Position numbers and translations under genes: made by a program | NCBI GenBank assembly: GCA_003693705.1 | Contig: RBZT01000435.1 | Span: 248,001-312,000, forward strand | Direction: 5' to 3' | Source: Polymyxa betae | Taxonomy: Eukaryota > Endomyxa > Phytomyxea > Plasmodiophorida > Plasmodiophoridae | DNA length: 64,000 nt | The notes under the pieces: generated by a model | Databases searched by the model: none | What the model saw: the letters and a program-made list of their open reading frames with translations, nothing else | What the model was told of the DNA's origin: nothing | In this document: positions 22,794-33,488 of the stretch, piece by piece | Position numbering within the stretch: the stretch's first letter is position 1 | How the letters are laid out: every line of letters starts with the position of its first letter

Positions 22794-24654
22794 ATGGGCT
22801 GGTCTTGTTCAGCCTGCACTTACAACAATGCCAACATGGCATCGACAGCGTGCGAAATCTGTGGCACAGCTCGACCGGCTCAGGCAGCTGCTGCACCTGT
22901 CGTCAAGGTCTGAGAGATGATCTTGTTGCTAGAATCGTCGTGTTTAATGGTTCTGCTCAGGCTCAGGGAACAGGTTGGGCTTGCCACCAATGCACATACG
23001 TCAATGTGCCTTTAGCGACAAGATGTGCTATTTGTGACTCTGTACGAGCCGATGATATGATGATGATTGATGATGATGATGAAAAGATGCCTCCTTCCAC
23101 CAGCCCAGTTTCAAGGCTGAATGCAATCGATCTTACAGGATCGCCCGCTCCTCAACGTCCAGTAGCGAATGGGGTCGCTGTTTCACAAAATGCCATGAAA
23201 CTGCCCAGCGAATTGGAAGCGAAAAGGCTGTTGGCTGAAGCCCAGGCGAAAGAACAGGAACGCATTCAAAAAGAGCAAGTCTTAAAGTCCAAGCTGAAAG
23301 AGCAACGAATGCGAGACCTTGCTGAAAGGAAGGAAGAAATCGCACGCGAGAAGCGGGAACTTGCAAAAAAGAAAGATGCTGAACGCTTCGAGTCTACGAA
23401 ACAGCTCTTCGAAATGGAGAAACGCCACCAAGAAGAGCTTCGGCTTGCTAAAGAAAGGCGTAGTCAGGTTGAACAGTCTCTTCTTGATATTCCCAGGTAA
23501 TAATTATCCTCATCTTCGCTTTTTTTTATCTCATTTGATGCATAGTGCAATTCGGTTTGTTCATGAGCGTTATGGCATGGAAGCTGTTAAGGTAGTCAAT
23601 CAAATCTCTTAAATCGAAACGCTTATTGGGGTCAGGACGTCTTATCGCTTATATCGAAGATTCTTTTCAACATTATTCGATCGCCGAATGAAGAGAAGTT
23701 TCGGATGATTCTGACTTCCAGTCCGTCGTTCCAAAACCGGATCGAAAGCCGCTTGGGGGCGTCAGTTCTGATGAAGCTGCTTGGTTTCCAGTATCAGCAA
23801 TTAGAAGACGGGACTGGCCAAAAACGAGAAGCTCTCTTCATGGCCTCTCCTAATCTCACATTCCTCCAAACTGAATACGAGAAAATGATGGCTTTATTGA
23901 ATCGTCCCGAGACCCGCCTGCACACATACCTGCCACCACCGTCTCAAAACGAGGATATCCCACTACTCTTTCTCATGTCTTTTCGTCAAGTTCTTGATAA
24001 CATCGTCGTTGCGCCAACCTCGTGCGTCGCTGGCAAGGTTACATATCTCTCTCGTTGTTTTTTTAAGGGATTGTGACAGTATTTCAGATTGACAGACGCT
24101 CCGACATTTACAAAGCTTTCTTCGCGGCATTCGCCCCTGCCGCGTCAGTTCTGAAGGAATTCGACTTTGAATTTCAAGATGTTTTCTGGACGTGGAAGGG
24201 AAAGAATTTGATCAAACTGCAGAGAGGAGTTCGTGATCTCGACAAGGAAATCCTTAAACGACTATCGAACTGTTCGATTGTCAAAGCACTGGATTATGTC
24301 AGTGGTCATAATTCTCGTTCTGCAACAAGTGCTTTAGTAGAGAAAGTACAAGCTGTGCTGACAAATATCGTCAATGATATGCATCAGACAAGTCGTCATG
24401 TCGTTCCGTTACAGCCATTGCTCGTAAGCCTACCGTTTTGTTCGCGAACGTTTTTCGCTCAGCGATAATTGTAGAAACTTACTGGACCTATTGATGGCCT
24501 AAGAGAGTTCTTGACCGCATTAGGATTCCATGTAGATCCCGAATTGAAAATTGCCAGAGTACCTTATCCATATCAGAACGGAATTGAGCCGTATCGTTTG
24601 GGTTTGGAGATTGTCCAAGTAGCTTGGAAGAGAATATTAAAGTCATTAAGATAA
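22794..24654 (+). CDS. Two RanBP2/NZF zinc fingers, coiled coil and tandem PUB domains
   Basis: Likely ubiquitin- and p97-related protein of about 500 residues. From ATG 22794 the first finger is MGWSCSACTYNNANMASTAC followed by EICG; after a 53 nt intron the second is GWACHQCTYVNVPLATRCAI. An acidic patch (repeated gat/atg codons at 23055-23090) follows, then a charged coiled coil of about 90 residues (QERIQKEQVLKSKLKEQRMR). After two short introns comes a PUB domain: ILFNIIRSPNEEKFRMI, SSPSFQNRIESRLGASVLMK, LLGFQYQQLEDG. A second PUB-like unit is VEKVQAVLTNIVNDMHQTSR followed by LREFLTALGFHVDPELKIAR. Zinc fingers of this type bind ubiquitin and PUB domains bind p97 tails (family knowledge). 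HOIP also combines PUB and NZF, but no RBR module is present. An in-frame start at 22713 is possible. Confidence 0.8.
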
Positions 24655-24753
24655 GATTGTAAACATTTCACTTCTGTATTCGACGTTTCATCATGAACAG
24701 AGATGTTAATAGTTGCATTAATAAACATGAATCGAGCAGAAGTCAGATAATAA

Positions 24754-25715
24754 TTACAGTGGTTTACTACTATTACTTGAAATGTTCGATTTCCTGCGCT
24801 TTTTGAAGCTGAACTGGATTTTCTGATTACCATCGACAGCCGGTTTCTCATCGACTTTTTCATCCTCTCGCTGCTTTTCAGCCCTGGCTTTTCGAGCTTG
24901 GATTCTTATTGCAGGAAGGCCATAATCATTCTCTAGTTCTGCGATTTGTTCGCGCTCTGTGTATTCATCTATGTCAACATAAGAAGTAGGCACCATATCT
25001 GGGTTCGGTAACGATTGCACTGGCTCCTCTTCGTTTTCAGGCTCCTGCAAAAATTTAAAGACAATCAAAGCTATTGAATCCACTAACCTCCAGGATTTCC
25101 TGGGTTTGCTCGTGCACAGGAACATTTTCCCAGACGCCAATCCCCGTGGCTTCGTCGATTTCAACGTCAGCACGTTTTACATAATCAATAAATGTCGGAG
25201 GTGGTGGCTCTGACGAGAAGAATTTGTGCTCTGGAAATCGGTCATCAGGATCTTCGATTACTGGTACCTGCTGCTGGAACTCTTCTTCATCTGGACCTCT
25301 ATATACTTGAGGTCCAGCACGAGATGGAGCTGCTGTCAGTGAAACAGGTTCGTATAGATAATTGCCTCCAGCGGCAAGCGCGGACGAACGAATAAACCCG
25401 GAATGAGCATCGCCATGAAGTGCAGCGACGGCAGCTTGTTCAATTGCGCGAATTTCGGCTTCCTTGTCCTGCTGCAATCGCTTTTGATCGAATTCGCGCC
25501 TTCTGAGCGCCTTCATCTGCTGCCGCATATTGTTCTGATGTCGACCAGCAGCTTCATGCTGGCGGATTTTCTGTAATGGACGTTAAACCGATGGGAGCCA
25601 GTACGTCTGTCACACCAACGTTGGGATGTCCGTCGACAAAGACTTTGCAGACATTGCACCAATGCTTATCGTTGGGCCTGGCCCAAGTCGCCGTCGTATT
25701 TGGTAGTCGACTCAT
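24754..25715 (-). CDS. WBP4/FBP21-like splicing protein without visible WW domains
   Basis: Starts at ATG 25715. Exon 1 has the U1/matrin-type zinc finger: DKHWCNVCKVFVDGHPN, continued over an intron by KIRQHEAAGRHQNNM, giving C-x2-C and two histidines. A coiled region (ALRRREFDQKRLQQDKEAE) follows, then ATGIGVWENVPVHEQ, comparable to the GEWQEI region of WBP4, an acidic stretch, and a C-terminus KIQFSFKKRRKSN, comparable to the FKKRR end of WBP4. The WW pair of vertebrate WBP4 is not present in any reading I can make. About 290 residues. Role in the spliceosomal B complex is from the family. Confidence 0.75.
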
Positions 25716-26108
25716 CGCTCTTGAATAATCCCGGACACCGGATAGACAGTTGCGAATATATGAATCTTCGACGGTGGACCAGCAAGACGAACTGGACTTA
25801 AACACGTGCTGCGACGAATTTATTTCCGAAATATCACTAAGCAGTTTGAGGAATTTCGGTAAACGAACGTTGTTCTGTTAGGAAGCAAACTTGCTCTATC
25901 AATCGAGAATTCAAGATATTCGTTGAACCTGTGGAACCTGGAAAAACGGAACATTTTTTAACGAGAAAGCATATCTTCTCGATTTATTATTAGCAAATCC
26001 TGCGACTAAGCTCTGCATTGATTGAGCTCGGTTATGTTAGTAATAATGCCACATCATCTCTGTCAAATTCTCCTATTGCTAGATTGAACCTTTTCCTAGA
26101 CCATTCAA

Positions 26109-28281
26109 TCAGAGTGGAATAGTTGATATGAAAACTGAGAACCTCTCTGGTGGTGGTTTCTTTAGCCATGCCATGTTGATATCATATGCAGAACCGCATT
26201 GCATTAACCTCTTATAGCTTTCACGTGATACTGGTCCTATTTTCGGCACAGATCGGGAGTGATTGAGCAAGGATAGTCTTAAACTCTTGAGCGTTCGATT
26301 CGACCTCAATGTTGCGTTCGATTTGCTGTTGTGCAATGTTTGTTCTTCCTCCGCATCGAGTTCATCCAATCTTTCTAAAGAAAAAATTAGGATGAACGGG
26401 AACCTAGCCGAAACCCATTTACCGAATCCGGGATCCTTCTGTTTTGCAGCCACAGGTTTAGGAGAAGCTGATCTAGGATGCCTTGGGGGGTGGGGATGTT
26501 CAGGCATCGATAAGCCGAACTCTCTCATGATGGTTTGAGGGTTGAACTGGCCGTTCAGCTTGATGTGTTCAAGTTTCATTGCCAATTCCTCCTTCTTTCG
26601 CCTCGCGCCCATGGCTAACTTTCGTCTACGTGAATGAGCAGTTAGCAAAGAACGCAAGGTTTTTTAAACGAAAAGTAACCCAAACTCAATTCTAAAGTTG
26701 AGGGAATGAAAAGGTTACCTCTGCTCGATGAGTTTCTTGGACTTCCTTTTAACAGCTTCAGTAATCTGATTCTCCAGTTCGATTCGCTGGCGAATCATCA
26801 TGCAGCGATACTCGTGAGCACGTTGCTGCCGTTGAATAGTCTCGATTCGTTCTAGTTTCTGCATCCGCTCCAGTTCGCGAATGCGTTGCGTTTCCCGCTG
26901 CCGCTCACGTTGCAGTTCAGCCTGATGTTGCTGTTCAGCAGCCTCCTAGTTTGATTATTTAGCGCAATTCGAGAGACAGATCAGTAAGCTACCTTCTCAG
27001 CGAAAGCTTTCTTTCTAGCTTCGTACTTGTCAATGTTAGCCTGAAGAGTCGCTTTGACCTTTCGCATGTGGTTCTGACTCTCCTCAACCGTTTTTTGGAT
27101 TTGAAGGTTTCTTTCAGCTTCAAATCTGGCACGACGGCGTTTAGCTTTGGCATTCTTCCGTTCGAAATCCCGTTTCTTTTGTTCAAGAATCAATTGCTCT
27201 TTTGTTTTCGCTTGTTCAACGCGCGCTTTCAATGCTTCAGCTTGCGCTCGGTGCGTTTCTATTTCTTGCTGGCGTTTTTTTGCTATTGCTTCCAACTTCC
27301 GTTTTTCGCGATCCTCCAGAATTAATTCGCGCTCGTAGGCGGCTCGCTCATGTTCAGCCTGCAGAGAATTTGGGCATGGGATCCTCTAACGTGGCTTCTC
27401 TAACCTGCATTTGTTGAAGCATCGTTTCTCTTTCCTTTTGTTTTCGCCGGCGTTCAAGTTCTTTCTGTTGAGCCAAAGCCTTTCGCTTCTTTTGTTCTTC
27501 GATTTCCTTCTTCTTCATAAGCTGCGCTTCTTCAAATTCTCTTTGTGCGATCTCCTCTGAGGGAATCGACAATTAGAATAGAGATGAAAAGGCGAATTTT
27601 TTACCTTGTCGCCTCAACTCTGCTAGTTCTTCTTGATATTTCTGCTCCTCTACAAGCAGTCAGGCATTATAACCTGAAAAACCTGGTTTGGATACCTTTC
27701 AATTTCCGTTGTCTTTCCCATTCTTTGGCATGTTCAGCTTTTTCCAGTGCACGCTTCTCTTCCAGAGCGAGCTCTTTTGCTCTCTTGGCCTCATTCATCA
27801 TTGCAATCTCTTGCATCTTGATTTCGTACTCAATGAATTGTTGCAGTTCTTTATGTTGGGCTTCTTCTAATTTTTTCAGTCGGGCCCTCTCTCGCGCAGC
27901 AAAATCTTGTGTGGAATGCTGATTCTGAGCCTCTACGACTCCGTTCCTTTTTGCCGCTTTCCTTCTTTCTTCTCGTTGAACTTCCTCTATGACTTTCTCC
28001 CGTTCGCTTATTATCTCATTTATGAACTCTTCTCTTTTTCGATCGTAATGCTGTTTACGCATCTCTTGAAATTCCAGCAGCAGATTCTCTTCAGCAAACG
28101 ATGCCAGATTTCGCGGCTGAATTCCTGATTCTAGAATACCAAGGCGATTCATCGCCTCTTTTGTTCGCGGCGATTGAGGGTTAATTTTACTCGACATTTT
28201 GCGAGTATTTGCAGCAGATGAAACGTCAGAATCGACGTTGTACAATAGCTCAGTATGAAAGTCTGGTCTTGTAAACGGCAC
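26109..28281 (-). CDS. Long, highly charged coiled-coil protein
   Basis: At least five exons with 45-60 nt introns, giving roughly 600 residues. N-terminus (ATG 28281 or 28197) has SPRTKEAMNRLGILESGIQ and PRNLASFAEENLLLEFQEM, a pattern I associate with ciliary or protist coiled-coil proteins, though I cannot name the family. Then some 400 residues of Glu/Lys/Arg/Gln-rich helix, for example ARERARLKKLEEAQHKELQQ and QKKRKALAQQKELERRRKQK. The C-terminal third is different: GQFNPQTIMREFGLSMPEHP, a proline-rich piece, then NRTLKSLRLSLLNHSRSVPK. A cytoskeletal or axonemal role is inferred only from the coiled coil. Divergent from the RasGEF gene. Confidence 0.75.
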
Positions 28282-28664
28282 ACGCCATTAACATTTCAAT
28301 CATAATCGAAATCTGAATGAATTCAATACATTTTTGGGCAAAATGATGGAAAATCAAGAGCCGGTTTTTGATCTCAACTTTGGCTTGGAGGCAGCAGGTG
28401 ACATCTATAAATAGATTTTCTGCTCAATCCCGTTTTAAGTACAACTTGCTGTCGACAATTGGTCATGCACGCCGGACGCCAAGATGGAGATCTGCAGTTG
28501 ACCAGAACCGTTTAAAAGTCAACGTCTCGCTTTTGGCAGGCGCAGAATCGGGAGTGGAGCCATCTGTGTGCTTTGCCTCGTCATTGTGGGTATCGCTGTG
28601 GCCTGTGGTCAAGGGGTTGCGTCCTACTGGGCGTAAGATTCCCTATCGCCTAGCTAGCAGAGCG

Positions 28665-30793
28665 ATGACAGATCCAGACATACTTCATGAATTGAGGCTG
28701 CTTGCTGACCTGGGCCAGAATCTGCATCGTCTGCAGGCCGTCCACGATGGCCTACAGAGCTCTCTGTCTGCGGCGTTGCTGGATTCGGGGCCTGTCCCAA
28801 AATCCGTTTTGGAAGCTGCTCTGCATTTAGACTATGCGAACGATGTTCTTAGGAAAAAGTTGGCCCTGGAATGTGAGGAAAAACGAAACCATATGGTATG
28901 GTTAGCTTTTTCGTCTTCTATAATGCTAACGTCTTTGTTAGATCCGCAGCTGTAAATCCCGATTCGACACTTCATTCATCGTTCAATTAGAAAATGCCTT
29001 TCAATTAGATTGGTACTCAAGCTCCTATGCCGTTTTGCATGGAGCCGAACCAAGAATCCCTGATGGGTCTGGTCCCGCTGTTGAAGATAACGTCTGCAAA
29101 TGGGGGTTCGATCGCGATCTCAAAGAGCAAATTGTATGTGCACTTTTCTGGTTTTATCAGATTTGCTGAAGGCTGGTTGAAGCTTGACGCATTGCAACCG
29201 GCCTCCGATCATCTTGATAGTGGCGAAAGAATAGAGGATACCGACTCTCATTTTCAAGAAAGTACATCTTCTGTTTCTGCTTCTTTCAGAAGCCTCAGTC
29301 TGCAAGAAGCTCCTAAAAGAAGCTCCCATGTGCGAGATACGCCATTTGATTATGGGTTTCCGCAGGAAGCTTCTCCTTACCGATTCGATGGGGAGCCGGA
29401 ATCTTCAATTTTGTTGCAGCCTTTAAGTCCAGGTTCCGGGAATGAATCAATTAAAGCTGGAAGCCTGCATCAACTAATTGAGCGCCTGACCGATGATAAG
29501 ACACAGGATCTTAATCTGAGATTCGTGTTTCTGCTCACTTATCACTCGTTCACTTCCTCAAGTGAGTTCCTCGATCTTCTAGTGGAGCGCTATTGCCTAC
29601 CTCCTCCTCCAAACGCTACGCCAAATGAAGTTGTTTATTTCCAAAATAGTAATGCTAATTTCGATTGCAGCATTCTGCTCTAAATTCCTTTCCAGACAAA
29701 AGGAAAGGGATTCGACTAAAAATTTTCAGCGTATTGAAAAAATGGGTAGAAGATCACTATGCCGATTTTTTCCAAGATGATGATCTAAACACCCGCCTAA
29801 AGGATCTTCTGAGAACATGTTTCGCTGTACAAGTTGATTTTTGCTTGTTTATGCATAATCTCAATTCGATTGCAGGACGAACCATGGTCCCGCAAGTTAT
29901 CAGCTACTATTCTGAATGTTATCCAGAAGCAAGAGTCAGGAAGCTCTAGAAATACTCTTTTAGATTTCGAACATCGCGCTCCATCTCCTGAATTTCGCTG
30001 TTTCGCTTCTGTCGATGAGATTGAGTCCAAATTCACTGATATATCACCATTAGAAATCGCCCGGCAACTCTGTATATCTGATTTCGAAGTATTTTGTCGG
30101 ATTGAGTCCCGCGAGTGTTTAAATCAGGTAACTAGCTTGGGCTTTTATTATATTCCCTGATCCTGACGATGTAGAAAGGCATGGTCGAAGCCTAATCGGA
30201 ATTCGCAAGCCCCTAATATCATGAGAATGATCCAACGATTTAACCATGTCTCTCAATGGAGTCAGTGGGTGGTTTTAAATGCTCCAACAAGGTCTCAGCG
30301 TCAGCTCTGTCTTCGGCAAATGATCAAGATTGGGGAACGTTGCTTGGCTTTGAATAACTTCACCTCTGCATGTGCCATATATGCTGGTTTGGAATCAAAT
30401 CCGGTGTATCGATTAAGGAACGTTTGGGAGGCTCTTCCGTCTAAAATTGTCAAATTATACGAAGCTTTGCAGGGCACCTTCAAATCCGACTCGAAGACCA
30501 AACAGCACTTTAGGACGATACTGCAAGAAGCCATCCCACCGTGCATACCTCATCTTGGGCTGTTCTTGTCCGACTTAACGTTTATTGAAGATGGAAATTC
30601 AGACGAGATAGGTGGGCTCATTAACTTTTCGAAGCGAAGAAAGCTTAGTGAAAGGATAATGTGGATAAAGCAATATCAGCAAGTTGGCTACCAGCTAACT
30701 AAAGTTCCCGTGCTGCAAGAATATCTCCAACGTTCTCTCATCCTTCGTAGCGATGATGAGTTGTACAGTTTAAGCAAGCAAATAAAACCGTAA
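28665..30793 (+). CDS. Ras guanine-nucleotide exchange factor (REM + CDC25 domains)
   Basis: Start ATG 28665 opens a helical N-terminus (LHELRLLADLGQNLHRLQAV). A region of uncertain splicing (28905-29010) follows. A serine-rich linker leads to the RasGEF-N (REM) module: AGSLHQLIERLTDDKTQDLN, RFVFLLTYHSFTSSSEFLDL, continued after an intron by IFSVLKKWVEDHYADFFQDD. The catalytic domain has ISPLEIARQLCISDFEVFCR, RMIQRFNHVSQWSQWVVLNA, ALNNFTSACAIYAGLESNPV, YRLRNVWEALPSKIVKLYEA and IPPCIPHLGLFLSDLTFIED, all hallmark RasGEF segments. The short tail ends LSKQIKP. No PH, DH, CNB or RA domain is seen. The exact orthologue (RasGRF, SOS, RAPGEF or RasGEF1 class) is not clear. Confidence 0.9.
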
Positions 30794-30947
30794 CTATTTA
30801 TTTATGCTACGATTTGCATCGAAACTGACCGGAATGATTCATGTTCGTGAATCATCATCCCTTTCAGATGGTTTTAAACATCAGCAGATATCACAAAGAA
30901 AACCAGTTTCTAGAGGATATTTGTCGCCATAAGGCCAGCAGTAGCCG

Positions 30948-32270
30948 ATGGCAACTGTTACATTTTATTACCTAGCAACAATCATGATGGTGGCAATGGC
31001 CACAGCCGATTATAAGATGCTTGGGATTGCTCCTGAAGGGACCCAGCTGCTAATTGAATGCCAACCTGGCAACAATATGACTACTATTGTCTCTGCAACT
31101 TATGGGGTCGCCAACTGTTCAACCAAGAACGTGATGGAAATAGTTGCACCGTTATGCCTTGGCGTGCCTTCTTGCAGCATTCGTGTTGACGACCGAATGT
31201 TTGGAGCTGACAATCGTTGCCAAGGGCAGAAGAAAAACCTTACTGTCGAAGCTATGTGCTCGGAGAAGCCTTCGTTAGCTTCTGAACCGCAGCCTCCAGC
31301 AATCGCAGAGTATCTCTCATTCGGTATGGTTCAGCGGCTTGCCTCAATTGACGGATTGCAACTATCGGAAAATGATGTTCGCGCGCATTTCGATGCTTGT
31401 GATCATGATCATGACGATAGAATTAGCGATTCCGAAATCGACGAACTACTTCGACGTTTGAACCGTGGCAATGGTGAGGTCAAAAGCGATGAGCCTAAAC
31501 ATAAGAGTGAAAAACCTAAGAGCGACAAGGGCGTTATCACAAATTCAACGCTAAACAATTCACCCAGCGACAATACATCAGCCGGGCGACTTCATGAGCT
31601 GATTGATACGCTATCCAGACTGTCGGATGATATCAAGACCTTGCTGAAAGGCAACAAGACTGTATCGCCTGCTTCAAACGCTGGCAACACGACTCCATCA
31701 CCTGCTCCGAATGGATCTATCACTGCTCTATCACCGGCTCGAAATGGTGGTAATACAACCGCCGATAACGAAAGCCAAAAACGTCTTGCTTTCCAGAAAA
31801 TGATGTCGCCACCTCCGACGACTGCAATGATACTAACTTCACCACCTCCTATGCCAAAAAAGCAACAGGGTGCACCTAAGAACAGCTCGAGCGTTTTCAC
31901 CTCCAGAGATGTGATCTTGACGAACGGATCTGGCGGTGGCAACGACACCGATCCATTCTCGACACGAACCGTCGTCTACATTCCAACTGGGCAAAGTCGC
32001 AAGCTGCTGTGCTCAGGCCTGATCACCAGTGTCTGGTTCTCAACCTACTGGTGGCCCGACAGTCCGGTGACCGAGCACATTAGTCAGGAGCCGGAATGCA
32101 AACACGAGGAGGATGTGGCTTTGGAGGCCTTGAAACAAATGTGTCTACAGAAACCAGACTGTACGGTAACAACTCCTGCGGCCACCTTAAGCAACAAATG
32201 CCCACTATCGTTGAAATACGTAACGGTTGCCTACAAATGTACGATATCACCTGCGAAATTGCCACAATAA
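30948..32270 (+). CDS. Secreted SUEL-lectin / EF-hand / SUEL-like protein
   Basis: Intronless, 440 residues. Signal peptide MATVTFYYLATIMMVAMATA. First SUEL (rhamnose-lectin type) module, about residues 20-110: GTQLLIECQPGNNMTTIVSA, ATYGVANCS, PLCLGVPSCSIRVDDRMFG, CQGQKKNLTVEAMC. An EF-hand loop follows near residue 150: DACDHDHDDRISDSEID. A long Ser/Thr/Asn/Pro-rich linker carries many N-x-S/T sites and the repeated SPAPNGS/SPARNGG type units. The last 100 residues form a second cysteine-containing module with SVWFSTYWW, PDCTV and a C-terminal VTVAYKC, which fits a divergent SUEL module. Secreted calcium- and sugar-binding role is inferred from the domains. Confidence 0.85.
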   Translation: MATVTFYYLATIMMVAMATADYKMLGIAPEGTQLLIECQPGNNMTTIVSATYGVANCSTKNVMEIVAPLCLGVPSCSIRVDDRMFGADNRCQGQKKNLTVEAMCSEKPSLASEPQPPAIAEYLSFGMVQRLASIDGLQLSENDVRAHFDACDHDHDDRISDSEIDELLRRLNRGNGEVKSDEPKHKSEKPKSDKGVITNSTLNNSPSDNTSAGRLHELIDTLSRLSDDIKTLLKGNKTVSPASNAGNTTPSPAPNGSITALSPARNGGNTTADNESQKRLAFQKMMSPPPTTAMILTSPPPMPKKQQGAPKNSSSVFTSRDVILTNGSGGGNDTDPFSTRTVVYIPTGQSRKLLCSGLITSVWFSTYWWPDSPVTEHISQEPECKHEEDVALEALKQMCLQKPDCTVTTPAATLSNKCPLSLKYVTVAYKCTISPAKLPQ

Positions 32271-32478
32271 ACGTAGTTTATCATTGTTTGAAACATTGAT
32301 GTTTCAAGGTGCTTTTCGAATCAGTTATTCAAACCTTTTACCAGTAGCGAACCGATTATATCGAATGCAATAATATGGTAAAGCTTGAACCGAGATACGA
32401 AGACCCAATTCGGGAAGTTGATAACACGTGACGAATAGTGCGAAGAGGTTGTCTTCGTCATTTTATTAAACGTTGCCA

Positions 32479-33006
32479 ATGGTACGAGCTAAAGTCAAGA
32501 AGATCCTGGCGCTGGCCAAGGGTTTTCGCGGCCGATCGAAGAACTGCTACACGATCGCCAAGCCGCGAGTCGAGAAGGCTCTCCAATATGCCTATGTCGA
32601 GCGCAAGCTGCGGAAGCGGCAGATGCGAAAGCTGTGGATTCAGCAGCTAAACGCTGGCGTTCGGCTGCATGGCGTCCGATATGGGAAGTTCGTCAATGCG
32701 TTGAACCAATCGCCAATCGAATTGGATCGGAAGATTTTGGCCCAGATCTGCCAAACAGAGCCGTTCACTTTCAAGGGTATCGTTGAGCATTTAACTTCGA
32801 CCTATAAGATCCCGCGAATGGAAGATATTCGAAGGTTCCTTTCAAGCGTGTTTACTTTGCTATGGTTTAGTTATTGCCAACAGGGACGAAATTCAACATG
32901 GTCTTGTTGCCTCAACTTTCCGCCCGGCTGCTGTTCATTTGTAATTACCTATTGTAGCATAACACTTCATCTATCACGACAAATTATAAATCCTTATTCT
33001 CATTGA
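32479..33006 (+). CDS. MRPL20: Mitochondrial ribosomal protein bL20m
   Basis: Matches bacterial/mitochondrial L20: VKKILALAKGFRGRSKNCYT, PRVEKALQYAYVERKLRKRQ, RKLWIQQLNAGVRLHGVRYG, ALNQSPIELDRKILAQICQ and PFTFKGIVEHL. The match holds for about 118 residues. The 3' end is uncertain: after FLSS the open frame runs into cysteine-rich sequence not typical of L20, and a short intron with acceptor near 32870-32885 followed by a stop at about 32955 is more likely. A second ATG lies just upstream at 32473. Rich in Arg/Lys as expected. Confidence 0.88.
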   Translation: MVRAKVKKILALAKGFRGRSKNCYTIAKPRVEKALQYAYVERKLRKRQMRKLWIQQLNAGVRLHGVRYGKFVNALNQSPIELDRKILAQICQTEPFTFKGIVEHLTSTYKIPRMEDIRRFLSSVFTLLWFSYCQQGRNSTWSCCLNFPPGCCSFVITYCSITLHLSRQIINPYSH

Positions 33007-33488
33007 ACTTATAATGTGGTTTAAAAGAAGCTGTAATAGGATTTGCACGAAATATTTTTGTTTTAATGGTCGTGTCGTACAAAATTTAATCGATTTCCCT
33101 ATGACGGAAGAACAGTATTTTTGCTAAGACTCTGAAAATATGCAACATCTTTATCTATAATTCTTTTTCTTGCCAAAATCGCCCTCTTTTATTAAATCGT
33201 GCAGCGATTTAGCATCAAGGGAACTGGGTAGAGATAACGGCGCCAAATCTCCAATTCTTGTTCTGTACTTCAGTAACATGGTGACATAAATGAGTGCGCA
33301 GAATATGGATAGCCTGTGACTGACACAGCTAAGTGGCACGACACACAGTGGGTGACGTGGACGCAGCCACTTGCGCAGCAGGCGCGGGCACCCACGATCA
33401 ACGTGACCTCCCATCAGCTCATTCTGCGAGTGTCTCTCTCTTGTTTGTATCTCGTCGTTAGTCGATTCGCGTCGCGCCTCTCAGAGCC
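33007..33488. promoter_or_regulatory. Actin upstream region
   Basis: About 480 nt between the bL20m 3' end and the actin ATG. The left half is A/T-rich. A minus-strand frame at 33151-33414 (C-terminus LHDLIKEGDFGKKK) is open but matches no family I know and has no supporting context. The promoter assignment for actin is from position. Confidence 0.35.

Noticed and set aside
29109-29137. A 27-nt intron in the RasGEF gene
   Set aside because: The overlapping frame from 29011 onward is open through this point and leads straight into the downstream coding frame, so no intron is needed here.
31592-31948. Minus-strand open frame of 118 codons
   Set aside because: It is antisense to the linker of the SUEL/EF-hand gene, whose reading has a signal peptide and clear domains.
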